Shown: one piece after another, positions 1-7,150 of the stretch
Position numbering within the stretch: position 1 is the first letter of the stretch
Layout: every line of letters starts with the position of its first letter
NCBI GenBank assembly: GCA_937897215.1
Contig: CALCBQ010000207.1
Coordinates: forward strand, 1-11,616
Direction of reading: 5' to 3'
From: an uncultured Clostridia bacterium
GTDB taxonomy: Bacteria; Bacillota; Clostridia; Oscillospirales; Acutalibacteraceae
Length of the DNA stretch: 11,616 nt
The notes under the pieces: generated by a model
Told to the model about the DNA's origin: nothing
The model's database searches: none
Seen by the model: the letters and a program-made list of their open reading frames with translations, nothing else
Made by a program: the position numbers and the translations under genes

Positions 1-1266
1 AAAATGTTCCATGAAGCAAATGGTGATACTCCTGAATCTTTGGGAATGAAAGGAGACCATTTTGTTGGTCAGTGTTATGTTGAATTTGACCAATGGCTAA
101 AAGGAAATAAAAATGATCCAAATTCTGTGCCACATCCAGAAGCTGCGGAACAAGCTGAAGAAATGCTTGTAAAATGGGAAGCTGGTGATAAAGAAGTTCG
201 TGATTTGTGGCAAATGATGAACGGTTGGACTTTTGATGGCGTAAAAGTTACTTATGATAGAACTGGAATTTCTTTTGATAAATATTATTTTGAAAGCGAC
301 ACTTATTTGAAAGGTAAAGATCAAATATTAAAAGGTCTTGAAAAGGGCGTTTTCTTTAAGGCAGAAGATGGTTCTGTTCGTATTGATGTTACTGATGTTG
401 TTGGTAAAGGAAAAGATGAAGATAATCACGAAAAAGTTCTTTTGCGTAAAGATGGAACTTCTGTTTATATTACTCAAGACATTGGAACAGCAATTAGCCG
501 TCATGATGATTGGGCTTTTAATCAGCTTGTTTATGTTGTTGCTAGTGAACAAAATTATCACTTTAAGATTTTATTCCACATTTTGCAAAAACTTGGTTTT
601 GATTGGGCAAAAAAACTTTATCATTTAAGTTATGGACTTGTTAATTTGCCAAGTGGAAGAATGAAAAGCCGTGAAGGAACTGTTGTTGATGCTGACGATT
701 TGATTGATAGTCTTCATGCAGATGCTTTGGCTGCAATTAAAGAAAAAGGTCGTGATGAAGAAGTTGGAGATGCAGACGAAGTTGCAGAAAAAGTTGCTTT
801 GGGTGCTTTGCATTATTATATGCTTCAGGCAACTCCAATAAAAGATATGTTGTTTAATCCTGCTGAATCATTAAGCTTTAACGGAAACACTGGTCCTTAT
901 TTGCAGTATATGGGTGCAAGAATTAATTCAATTTTGGCAAAAGCAAAAGAAGCTGGTGTAATTTCTGATTCTTCGGAAGATGCTGTTTCATTACTTTCTA
1001 GTGAAGAAGAGTGGGCTTTGATTAAATTGCTTGGCGATTTCCCTGTTGTTGTTGAAAAAGGTGCTGAAAATCTTGATCCTAGTGTTATTGCAGCTTATGT
1101 TTATGAAACTGCAAAGGCATTTAGTAAGTTCTATCAAACTTGTTCAATTGTAAATGCTGGGGAAGCAAAATTGGCTGGTGCAAGACTTTATTTGGCAGAA
1201 TGTACATTGCAAGTTATTAAAAATGCAATGAATCTTGTGCTTGTTCCATATTTGGAAAAAATGTAA
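1..1266 (+). CDS. argS: Arginyl-tRNA synthetase, C-terminal part (5' end outside window)
   Basis: This is the 3' part of a class I arginyl-tRNA synthetase, which charges tRNA-Arg in the cytoplasm. The frame is open from the first base, so the Met at nt 4 is internal. About 420 residues are visible of a family length near 550-600; the N-terminal domain and HIGH motif are missing. Counting from the Met at nt 4, the catalytic core includes SVYITQDIGTA (about 153-163) and YVVASEQNYHF (about 177-187). The KMSKS-equivalent loop GRMKSREG lies at 218-225. The DALR-type anticodon-binding domain follows, with NTGPYLQYMGARI near residue 300 and the closing VPYLEKM. The GRMKSREG style is the form I associate with Bacteroidetes and spirochete enzymes rather than the E. 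coli type; this is from memory, not a search. purN begins 45 bases downstream with no terminator between them. Confidence 0.95.
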   Translation, partial: KMFHEANGDTPESLGMKGDHFVGQCYVEFDQWLKGNKNDPNSVPHPEAAEQAEEMLVKWEAGDKEVRDLWQMMNGWTFDGVKVTYDRTGISFDKYYFESDTYLKGKDQILKGLEKGVFFKAEDGSVRIDVTDVVGKGKDEDNHEKVLLRKDGTSVYITQDIGTAISRHDDWAFNQLVYVVASEQNYHFKILFHILQKLGFDWAKKLYHLSYGLVNLPSGRMKSREGTVVDADDLIDSLHADALAAIKEKGRDEEVGDADEVAEKVALGALHYYMLQATPIKDMLFNPAESLSFNGNTGPYLQYMGARINSILAKAKEAGVISDSSEDAVSLLSSEEEWALIKLLGDFPVVVEKGAENLDPSVIAAYVYETAKAFSKFYQTCSIVNAGEAKLAGARLYLAECTLQVIKNAMNLVLVPYLEKM

Positions 1267-1311
1267 TTGTAGTTTTTTCGCAAGTATAATTCAAAAAAAT
1301 ATTGAGGTTAT

Positions 1312-1932
1312 ATGAAAAAGAAAGTTGGCGTTTTGGTAAGTGGTGGTGGAACTAATCTTCAGGCTTTGATTGATTTTGAAGCAAAAAATGCAGATTGCCC
1401 TTATGAAATTGTTTTGGTTTTAAGTGATCATAAAGATGCTTATGCTTTGGAGCGAGCAAAAAATGCTGGCATTGAAAGTCGCATTGTTAGTCCTTATGCG
1501 GTAATGGGGGCGGAAGTTGCAAAAGCTTCTGACCGCGACACAAAACGTCTTGCTGTTTCTAATAAAATTCTTGAATATTGTAAAGAATTTGGTGTTGAAA
1601 TTATTGTTGAAGCTGGTTGTTTAACTGTTTTGGCTGGGGATGTTTTAACTGTTTATGCAAATAAAATTATCAATTTGCATCCGGCTCTTTTGCCAAAATT
1701 TGGTGGGGTTGGAATGTGGGGACATAATGTTCACGAAGCGGTAATTGCCTCTGGCGAAAAAGAAAGTGGTTGTACAGTTCATCTTGTAGACAGCGGTTGC
1801 GATACAGGAAAGATTTTGATTCAACGTAAAGTTCCTGTTTTGGAAGGTGATACTCCAGATTCCTTGTATGAACGCATTGCTCCAGAAGAACATATTGCCA
1901 TTGTTGAAGGTTTGTGCCTTTTGTGTAAATAA
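1312..1932 (+). CDS. purN: Phosphoribosylglycinamide formyltransferase (GAR transformylase)
   Basis: PurN transfers a formyl group from 10-formyl-tetrahydrofolate to glycinamide ribonucleotide, the third step of purine synthesis. The 206-residue length fits the family. The phosphate-binding loop SGGGTNLQA is at 10-18. The catalytic segment INLHPALLPKF is at 120-130, with Asn121 and His123 matching the catalytic pair of E. coli PurN. The later acidic catalytic residue is probably Asp160 in HLVDSGCD. After LLPKF comes GGVGMWGHNVHEAV, the GMxGxxVHxAV variant I associate with Bacteroidetes and spirochete PurN rather than the YPG form of proteobacteria. A GAGG Shine-Dalgarno at 1304-1307 supports the start. 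It lies between argS and a Nudix gene with short gaps and no other pur gene in view, so it appears detached from a purine operon. Confidence 0.93.
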   Translation: MKKKVGVLVSGGGTNLQALIDFEAKNADCPYEIVLVLSDHKDAYALERAKNAGIESRIVSPYAVMGAEVAKASDRDTKRLAVSNKILEYCKEFGVEIIVEAGCLTVLAGDVLTVYANKIINLHPALLPKFGGVGMWGHNVHEAVIASGEKESGCTVHLVDSGCDTGKILIQRKVPVLEGDTPDSLYERIAPEEHIAIVEGLCLLCK

Positions 1933-1955
1933 TTTTGTAAACTGATTTTTTTACG

Positions 1956-2459
1956 ATGGTAAATACAACTCTTTGTTACATAGAAAAAGATTCTCGTTAT
2001 TTGATGATTCATCGGGTAAAAAAGGAAAATGATTTAAACAAAGACAAATGGATTGGCATTGGCGGAAAATTTGAAAATGGTGAAAGCCCAGAAGAATGTG
2101 TTTTGCGGGAAGTTTTAGAAGAAACTGGGCTTTCTTTGAATAAGGAAAAACTTGAATACCGTGGAATTGTCACTTTTGTTTGTGATGATGATTCTTGCCT
2201 AGATGGAATTTTTACAGAATATATGCATCTTTTTTGGTGTGATAGTTTTTCTGGAAATCTTTTGAAAAATGAAGACTGTTCGGAAGGTGTTTTGGAATGG
2301 GTTTTAAAATCTAAAATGAATGATTTGCCACATTGGCAAGGGGACGAAATATTTTTAGATTTACTTGAAAAACGTGTTCCATTTTTTTCATTAAAACTTG
2401 TGTATAAAAAAGGTGTTTTACAGCAGGCAATTTTGAACGGAGCATTGCTAAAAATATAG
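1956..2459 (+). CDS. Nudix hydrolase, MutT/MTH1-like (probable oxidised-nucleotide diphosphatase)
   Basis: A 167-residue Nudix protein with a perfect Nudix box GX5EX7REUXEEXGU: Gly37, Glu43, Arg51-Glu52, Glu55-Glu56 and Gly58. These acidic residues bind the catalytic metal. The flanks (TTLCYIE at 4-10, HRVKKENDLNKDKWIGIGGKF at about 19-39) resemble bacterial MTH1-like 8-oxo-dGTP diphosphatases, which clean the nucleotide pool. Substrate choice cannot be read from sequence, and other nucleoside triphosphates are possible. The start is the first ATG after an in-frame TAA at 1938-1940. It has no recognisable Shine-Dalgarno (only T-rich sequence precedes it), so translation may depend on coupling to purN, which ends 23 bases upstream. 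A transporter gene follows 22 bases downstream. Confidence 0.87.
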   Translation: MVNTTLCYIEKDSRYLMIHRVKKENDLNKDKWIGIGGKFENGESPEECVLREVLEETGLSLNKEKLEYRGIVTFVCDDDSCLDGIFTEYMHLFWCDSFSGNLLKNEDCSEGVLEWVLKSKMNDLPHWQGDEIFLDLLEKRVPFFSLKLVYKKGVLQQAILNGALLKI

Positions 2460-2481
2460 TTTTTTAAGGACGATTTTTTTT

Positions 2482-3381
2482 ATGAACAATAATAAATCAT
2501 TTTTTGCTAGTATTGGACTTTTGTTTACTGCAGCTATTTGGGGCTTTGCTTTTGTTGTTGTAAAAGACAGTTTGGAATATATTGGTTCTGTTTATATGGT
2601 TGCCATTCGTTTTTTAATTGCTTCTGTGGGAATGGCACTTTTATTTTGGAAACGTCTAAAAAAAATAGATAAAAAACATTTAATTATGGGTGCTGTAACT
2701 GGTGCTTTTTTGTGTGCAGCGTACATAGTTCAAACAATTGGATGTTTTTACACAACAGCAGGAAAAAACGCATTTTTAACAACTGTTTACGTTATTTTAA
2801 TTCCAATAATTAGTTGGCCTTTGTATAAAAAACGTCCAGGAATTTATGTTTTTGTGGCTGCAATTTTGTCTATGACAGGAATTGGACTTTTGGCTCTTGG
2901 CGGAAACGACATTGGCGGCATAAACATTGGAGATATTCTAACTTTAATTTGTGGATTATTTTACGCTCTTCACATTTTGTGGACAGAAAAATGTAATAAA
3001 GAAGGTTGCGACACTTTAATCATTACATTTTTGCAATTTTTATTTGCCTCTTTATTTGCTTGGATTTTGGCTCCATTTATAGACGGAAAACTTGATGTTT
3101 CTGTTTTTGGCAATTCAAAAGTAATTGTTTCTTTGTTGTATTTGGGATTATTAAGTTCAATGTTGTGTTTTACTTTGCAAAATGTTGGATTAAAATATGT
3201 TCAATCTTCTTTAGCTTCTTTGTTTTTGTCTTTTGAATCTGTTTTTGGTGTATTGTTCAGTACAATTTTTTTACACGAAAAAATCACATTAAAAATGGGA
3301 ATTGGTTGTGCTTTGATTTTCTTGGCAGTTGTTTTGGCAGAAACAAAATTCGACTTCCTAAAACCTAAAAAAACTGAATAA
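2482..3381 (+). CDS. EamA-family (DMT superfamily) ten-helix transporter
   Basis: An integral inner-membrane protein of 299 residues, the usual size for a two-repeat EamA transporter of the drug/metabolite superfamily. The first EamA repeat covers about 8-140 and the second about 148-286. Hydrophobic helices run from about 8-28 and 34-56 through to 271-287, giving roughly ten in all. Typical EamA features are AAIWGFAFVVVKD near 17-29, AIRFLIAS at 41-48 and, near the end of the second repeat, ASLFLSFESVFGVLFSTIF with LHEKIT (about 245-269). Such proteins export or exchange amino acids, nucleosides or other metabolites; the substrate cannot be told here. An AAGGA Shine-Dalgarno lies at 2466-2470, 11 bases from the ATG. 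The gene sits 22 bases after the Nudix gene and probably ends the argS-purN-nudix transcript, although I see no clear terminator after it. Confidence 0.9.
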   Translation: MNNNKSFFASIGLLFTAAIWGFAFVVVKDSLEYIGSVYMVAIRFLIASVGMALLFWKRLKKIDKKHLIMGAVTGAFLCAAYIVQTIGCFYTTAGKNAFLTTVYVILIPIISWPLYKKRPGIYVFVAAILSMTGIGLLALGGNDIGGINIGDILTLICGLFYALHILWTEKCNKEGCDTLIITFLQFLFASLFAWILAPFIDGKLDVSVFGNSKVIVSLLYLGLLSSMLCFTLQNVGLKYVQSSLASLFLSFESVFGVLFSTIFLHEKITLKMGIGCALIFLAVVLAETKFDFLKPKKTE

Positions 3382-3420
3382 ATATAAAATCAATATTGTT
3401 ATATTTCAGGAAAAATTGTA

Positions 3421-3448
3421 TATTTATACGGAATAAATAAATATTTAT
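3421..3448. promoter_or_regulatory. Overlapping AT-rich inverted repeats upstream of the ABC importer (possible operator)
   Basis: The 131-base gap 3382-3512 contains two overlapping dyads. One is a perfect 7+7 inverted repeat, TATTTAT at 3421-3427 and ATAAATA at 3433-3439, around ACGGA. The other is a perfect 12-base palindrome, ATAAATATTTAT, at 3437-3448. Their position before a promoter-proximal transporter gene suits an operator, possibly for an amino-acid-responsive repressor. The DNA is so AT-rich that chance dyads are likely. No convincing -35/-10 pair stands out in this gap. Confidence 0.25.
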
Positions 3449-3512
3449 GCAAAATCGTTTTAGTTTGCGTTGCAAATTTATTAAAAAAAATCAAAAATTT
3501 AAGGATTAAACA

Positions 3513-4316
3513 ATGAAAAAATTATTTAATGTTTTATGTGCTGCTTTAATGGTTTTGGCAATTTCTGGTTGTTCAAAAAAAGTAGAAAAAGGCGAATTCA
3601 CAGTACAAAAAGATACTCTTATGGTTGGTATGGAAGTTGGATATCCACCATTTGAATATTACGATACTGACGGAGTTACTCCAATTGGATTTGACCCACT
3701 TTTAAGTAAAGAAATTGCAAAACGTCTTGGGCTTGAAGTAAAATTTGTAGACACAGCTTGGGATGGAATTTTGGCAGGTCTTGATACAGATCGTTATGAC
3801 ATGATTGCTTCTGCTATGACAATTACAGAAGATCGTAAAAAGAATTATGATTTTACACAACCATACATTGGAAATGGTCAAGCAATTGTTGTAAGAAAAG
3901 ATTCAAAATTAAACATCAAAGATTTTAAAGATTTAGATGGATTAAAAATTGGTTACCAAGCAGAAACAACATCAGATTTCTATACAGAAAAAATGATTAA
4001 CGAACTTGGAATTACAATGACTTTGAACGAATATGACAAAGTTATGAATGCTTATGCAGACTTAAAACTTAACAGAATTGATGCTGTTGTAAGTGATAGT
4101 TTAGTTGCTGTTTCTTACCTTGCTCCTGCAGATTCAGAATTCAAACAAGTTTGGGCTGGAACTCCAGATGAATATTTTGGTCTTTGTGTAAAAAAAGGAA
4201 ATACAGAACTTCAATCAAAATTAAACAAAGTTTTGGACGAAATGAAAGCAGATGGTTCACTTTCAAAAATCTATATGGAAATTTTTGGAATGGATTTGTC
4301 TGATAGTATTAAATAA
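3513..4316 (+). CDS. Polar amino-acid ABC transporter, substrate-binding lipoprotein
   Basis: A 267-residue extracytoplasmic solute-binding protein of family 3 (SBP_bac_3), which captures an amino acid and delivers it to the membrane complex encoded next. A lipoprotein signal peptide spans 1-19, with lipobox ISGC and lipidated Cys20. The ligand-binding fold begins at about 35 (DTLMVGMEVGYPPFEYYD). TAWDGILAGLDTDRYDMI and MTITEDRKKNYDFTQPY follow; Arg108 in that segment is the residue that usually holds the ligand carboxylate. The second lobe contains KDLDGLKIGYQAET and NRIDAVVSDSL, and the usual tail LNKVLDEMKADGSLSKIY is present. An AAGGA Shine-Dalgarno at 3501-3505 sits 7 bases before the ATG. 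It is the first gene of a three-gene importer unit. The specific amino acid (for example cystine, glutamine or arginine) cannot be fixed from sequence alone. Confidence 0.93.
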   Translation: MKKLFNVLCAALMVLAISGCSKKVEKGEFTVQKDTLMVGMEVGYPPFEYYDTDGVTPIGFDPLLSKEIAKRLGLEVKFVDTAWDGILAGLDTDRYDMIASAMTITEDRKKNYDFTQPYIGNGQAIVVRKDSKLNIKDFKDLDGLKIGYQAETTSDFYTEKMINELGITMTLNEYDKVMNAYADLKLNRIDAVVSDSLVAVSYLAPADSEFKQVWAGTPDEYFGLCVKKGNTELQSKLNKVLDEMKADGSLSKIYMEIFGMDLSDSIK

Positions 4317-4337
4317 TTCCACAGAATTGGAGTTGAA

Positions 4338-4997
4338 ATGGATAGTTTTCAAAAAATATTAGCTTGGATTCCACAATTACTAGCTGGTGCCAGAATTACA
4401 ATTTTACTTACAATTTGTTCTGTTTGTGCAGGATTGTTTTTAAGTATTTTTTTGGCACTTGGTACAATGTCAAAGAAAAAGATTATTCGTGGCATTTGTA
4501 ATGCATACGTTTTCTTTTTTAGAGGAACTCCTTTATTAATGCAATTGTATTTTGTTTATTATGGGCTTCCAGAAATAAACAGAGCATTAACAATTAATAA
4601 TCAATTCTTGGCTGCTTTTATTGCTTTTGGTTTGAACAGTAGTGCATATTGTAGCGAAATTATTCGTGGTGCAATTCAGTCAATTGATAAAGGGCAATTT
4701 GAAGCAGGAAAAGTTTTAGGATTAAGTTATTTCCAAACAATGAAGTTAATCATTTTGCCACAATCTGTAAAAAGATTAATTCCTCCTGTTGGAAATGAAT
4801 TTATTATGATGTTAAAAGACGCTTCTTTAGTTTCTTTGATTGCACTTTCTGATATTACAAAAGTAACAAGAAGTATTCAGTCTTCAACAGCTTCTTCTTT
4901 GGTTTACATTCCAGCTATGATTTTATATTTAATAATTACAGCTGCATTTACATTAATTTTCCATTTGTTGGAAAAGAAAAACTCTGTTTATGAGTAA
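4338..4997 (+). CDS. Polar amino-acid ABC transporter, permease
   Basis: A 219-residue inner-membrane permease of the His/Glu/Gln/Arg type. Hydrophobic segments lie at about 20-42, 53-75, 88-104, 160-172 and 190-210, matching the usual five helices. FRGTPLLMQL at 61-70 is a family hallmark. The cytoplasmic EAA loop, which docks on the ATPase, is GQFEAGKVLGLSYFQ at about 119-133, followed by LPQSVKRLIPP. The segment MMLKDASLVSLIALSDI (157-173) is also typical. A GGAG Shine-Dalgarno at 4329-4332 precedes the ATG, and the gene starts 21 bases after the binding-protein stop. Only one permease gene is present, so the transporter probably works with a permease homodimer and a homodimeric ATPase. 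Confidence 0.94.
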   Translation: MDSFQKILAWIPQLLAGARITILLTICSVCAGLFLSIFLALGTMSKKKIIRGICNAYVFFFRGTPLLMQLYFVYYGLPEINRALTINNQFLAAFIAFGLNSSAYCSEIIRGAIQSIDKGQFEAGKVLGLSYFQTMKLIILPQSVKRLIPPVGNEFIMMLKDASLVSLIALSDITKVTRSIQSSTASSLVYIPAMILYLIITAAFTLIFHLLEKKNSVYE

Positions 4998-5020
4998 TTT
5001 TATCTTTTAGAGGTGTTATT

Positions 5021-5779
5021 ATGGACATGATTAGAGCGGAAAATGTAAGTGTTTCTTTTGGTAAATTAAATGTTTTGAAAAATGTTTCAATTTCAATTCA
5101 TCCACAAGAAGTAGTTTGTATTATTGGACCAAGTGGTGCTGGAAAATCTACATTGTTGCGTGCTTTTAATCACTTGGAACATATTAATAATGGTTCAATT
5201 TATATTGAAGATAAACTTTTAACTCAGCATGAAAACGGCGTTAGAAAATTAAAAATTAATTCAAAAGAACGTCGGGAAATTTTGCTTGAAGTTGGAATGG
5301 TTTTTCAAAGATTTAATTTGTTTCCACATAAAACTGCATTAGAAAACACAATGATTGCTCCAATGAACGTTTTAAAAAAATCAGAAGCGGAAGCAAGAAA
5401 AAAAGGCATTGAATTGTTGGAACGTGTTGGGCTTGGAGACAAACTTGATGCATATCCAAACAAACTTTCTGGTGGTCAGCAGCAACGTGTTGCAATTGCT
5501 AGAGCTTTGGCTATGGAACCAAAGACAATTTTGTTTGATGAACCAACTTCGGCTTTGGACCCAGAACTTGTTGGTGAAGTTTTAGCTGTTATGAAGCAAC
5601 TTGCCAATGATGGAATGACAATGGTTGTTGTTACTCACGAAATGGGATTTGCACGTGAAGTTGGTACTCGCGTTATCTTTATGGATGAAGGCAGAATTAT
5701 TGAAGAAAATAATCCTAAAGATTTCTTTGAAAATCCTCAGAATCCACGGCTTAAAGATTTCTTATCAAAAGTTCTTTAA
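5021..5779 (+). CDS. Polar amino-acid ABC transporter, ATP-binding protein
   Basis: A 252-residue cytoplasmic ATPase of the GlnQ/HisP class that powers the importer. All nucleotide-binding motifs are intact: Walker A GPSGAGKST at 36-44, Q-loop Gln96 in VFQRFNLFPH, ABC signature LSGGQQQR at 149-156, Walker B ILFDEP at 170-175 with catalytic Glu174, D-loop SALD at 177-180, and switch His206 in VVVTHEMGFA. A slightly long insert after GSIYIEDKLL (about 66-86, containing KLKINSKERRE) occurs in many members. An AGAGGTG Shine-Dalgarno at 5009-5015 favours the ATG at 5021 over the internal ATG two codons later. It is the last gene of the importer unit and is followed 13 bases later by a strong hairpin. 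Confidence 0.96.
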   Translation: MDMIRAENVSVSFGKLNVLKNVSISIHPQEVVCIIGPSGAGKSTLLRAFNHLEHINNGSIYIEDKLLTQHENGVRKLKINSKERREILLEVGMVFQRFNLFPHKTALENTMIAPMNVLKKSEAEARKKGIELLERVGLGDKLDAYPNKLSGGQQQRVAIARALAMEPKTILFDEPTSALDPELVGEVLAVMKQLANDGMTMVVVTHEMGFAREVGTRVIFMDEGRIIEENNPKDFFENPQNPRLKDFLSKVL

Positions 5780-5792
5780 TGCATAAATTGAG

Positions 5793-5828
5793 AATCACCT
5801 TGGTAGAATATTACCGAGGTGATTTTTT
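5793..5828 (+). terminator. Rho-independent terminator after the ABC operon; 3' arm contains a Shine-Dalgarno
   Basis: A 13-bp stem (5793-5805 with 5812-5824, one T-G wobble) closes a six-base loop GAATAT and runs directly into a T run, 5823-5828. This is a textbook intrinsic terminator for the importer operon. Unusually, the 3' arm holds GAGGTGAT (5816-5823), an excellent Shine-Dalgarno placed 5 bases before the ATG of the next small ORF. Any transcript that reads through would have that site folded into the stem. Confidence 0.85.
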
Positions 5829-5969
5829 ATGAATAATATGACAATAGACGTAAGAACTTATTTTAATACGTTGCCGGCATCTGTGCGCACTGCTATTGTA
5901 GAATCAGGGGCTAAGTTCGACACAGTTGAACAGCTTAAAGTCCTTGCTGAAAGTTATATGAACAAATAA
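5829..5969 (+). CDS. Small ORF, 46 residues, unknown function
   Basis: I do not recognise this product. It would be 46 residues, starting MNNMTIDVRTYFNTLPASVR and ending LAESYMNK, soluble and without signal peptide or cysteines. The segment from VRTYFNTLP to QLKVLAESYM reads like two or three short amphipathic helices with a turn at ESGAKFDT. Support for translation is a strong Shine-Dalgarno, GAGGTGAT at 5816-5823, 5 bases before the ATG, and a clean TAA. Against it are its shortness and the upstream hairpin, which should end transcription just before the ORF and hide the Shine-Dalgarno. A structured repeat lies directly downstream. It could be a small standalone protein or a remnant of a mobile element. 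Confidence 0.5.
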   Translation: MNNMTIDVRTYFNTLPASVRTAIVESGAKFDTVEQLKVLAESYMNK

Positions 5970-5987
5970 GAGTGCAGTTTTGGTTTG

Positions 5988-6031
5988 CCTCCCTTGTTAA
6001 AGGGAGGGGGACCGCTTGCGGTGGAGGGATT
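5988..6031 (+). repeat. Structured GC-rich intergenic repeat, copy A
   Basis: A GC-rich block in AT-rich surroundings with two hairpins and a tail. The first hairpin is CCTCCCTT/AAGGGAGG (5988-5995 with 6000-6007), a perfect 8-bp stem with loop GTTA. The second is ACCG/CGGT (6011-6014 with 6019-6022) around CTTG. The tail GGAGG at 6023-6027 can pair with CCTCC at 5988-5992, so the whole unit can close as a three-way junction or switch pairing. Copies B and C near 7.5 kb share this architecture with different bases. It resembles the small dispersed palindromic repeats common in gut Clostridia genomes (from memory). It lies just upstream of the trpS promoter. Confidence 0.75.
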
Positions 6032-6051
6032 CTTTTTTCAAAGTTTTATCA

Positions 6052-6080
6052 TTGACAAACCAACAAAAAAATAGTTTAAT
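6052..6080 (+). promoter_or_regulatory. Sigma-A type promoter of trpS
   Basis: A consensus -35 box TTGACA (6052-6057) is followed after 17 bases by TTTAAT (6075-6080), a five-of-six match to the -10 box. Transcription would begin near 6087, giving a leader of only about 30 bases before the trpS ATG. That leaves no room for a T-box or other riboswitch. Confidence 0.75.
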
Positions 6081-6117
6081 ATATAGGATACAAAATTTTT
6101 AGCAAAGGTGATACATA

Positions 6118-7125
6118 ATGGAAAACACCGTAGAAAAGAAAAAGATAGTTTTAAGTGCTATTCAGCCAACAGGTACTCCCACACTTGGCAACTACCTTGG
6201 CGCACTTAAAAACTGGAAAAATATGAAAGACGATTATAACTGTCTTTATGCAGTTGCAGATTTGCACTCACTTACAGTTCGTCCTGAGCCTGCAACTCTT
6301 CGCAAGAATACAATGGAACTTTATGCGATTTTGTTAGCACTTGGTCTTGACCCTGAAGAAAGTATTGTATTCATTCAAAGTCATGTGCCACAACACGCAC
6401 AACTTGCATGGCTCTTAAATTGTTGCACTCAGTTTGGCGAGGCAGCAAGAATGACACAGTTTAAGGACAAAAGCGAAAAACATCCTGAAAATGTAAATGT
6501 AGGTCTTTTCACATACCCAATTCTTATGGCTGCGGATATTCTTTTGTATCAGGCAGATTATGTGCCGATTGGTGCAGACCAAAAACAACATCTTGAAATT
6601 GCTCGCGATATTGCAGAGCGTTTTAACACTGTTTATGGCAATACATTTACTCTTCCTGAGCCATTTATCGGTAAAATTGGCGCAAGAGTTATGTCTCTTC
6701 AGGACCCAACTGCAAAAATGAGTAAATCTGATACAAATCCAAAAGGCTATATCTCAATGCTTGACGATGACAATGTAATTGTTAAGAAAATCAAGAGCGC
6801 AGTTACTGATAGCGAAGCAAAGGTAAGATATGCCGACGGAAAAGATGGTATCAACAACCTTATGGGTATTTACTCTTGCTGCACAGGTCTTTCTTATGAG
6901 CAGATTGAGAAAGATTTTGACGGCAAGGGCTACGGCGATTTCAAATCTGCAGTAGCAGAAGCAGTTGTTGAAGAACTTCGTCCATTCAAAGCAGAGTTTA
7001 ATCGTCTTATCAACGATAAAGCATACCTTAACGAGTGTGCAAAAAATGGCGCAGAAAAGGCAAGTCGTTTCGCACAGAGAACACTCAATAAGGCAATGAA
7101 GAAATCAGGATTATACCAATTATAA
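6118..7125 (+). CDS. trpS: Tryptophanyl-tRNA synthetase
   Basis: A class I aminoacyl-tRNA synthetase that charges tRNA-Trp in the cytoplasm. The 335-residue length fits bacterial TrpRS, which is usually about 325-340. The HIGH-equivalent is TLGN at 22-25 within IQPTGTPTLGNYLGAL, the TxGN form seen in Bacillus-type enzymes. FKDKSEK at 115-121, the segment LMAADILLYQADYVPIGADQ (136-155) and KMSKS at 200-204 are all present. The C-terminal helical part contains GKGYGDFK. The start is fixed by AAAGGTGAT at 6104-6112, 5 bases before the ATG. A near-consensus promoter lies just upstream. No terminator separates it from the small zinc-ribbon gene 25 bases downstream, so the two probably share a transcript. 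The N-terminal MENTVEKKK is a short charged extension. Confidence 0.97.
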   Translation: MENTVEKKKIVLSAIQPTGTPTLGNYLGALKNWKNMKDDYNCLYAVADLHSLTVRPEPATLRKNTMELYAILLALGLDPEESIVFIQSHVPQHAQLAWLLNCCTQFGEAARMTQFKDKSEKHPENVNVGLFTYPILMAADILLYQADYVPIGADQKQHLEIARDIAERFNTVYGNTFTLPEPFIGKIGARVMSLQDPTAKMSKSDTNPKGYISMLDDDNVIVKKIKSAVTDSEAKVRYADGKDGINNLMGIYSCCTGLSYEQIEKDFDGKGYGDFKSAVAEAVVEELRPFKAEFNRLINDKAYLNECAKNGAEKASRFAQRTLNKAMKKSGLYQL

Positions 7126-7150
7126 TCAAAATGAAATAAGGTGAATAGTG

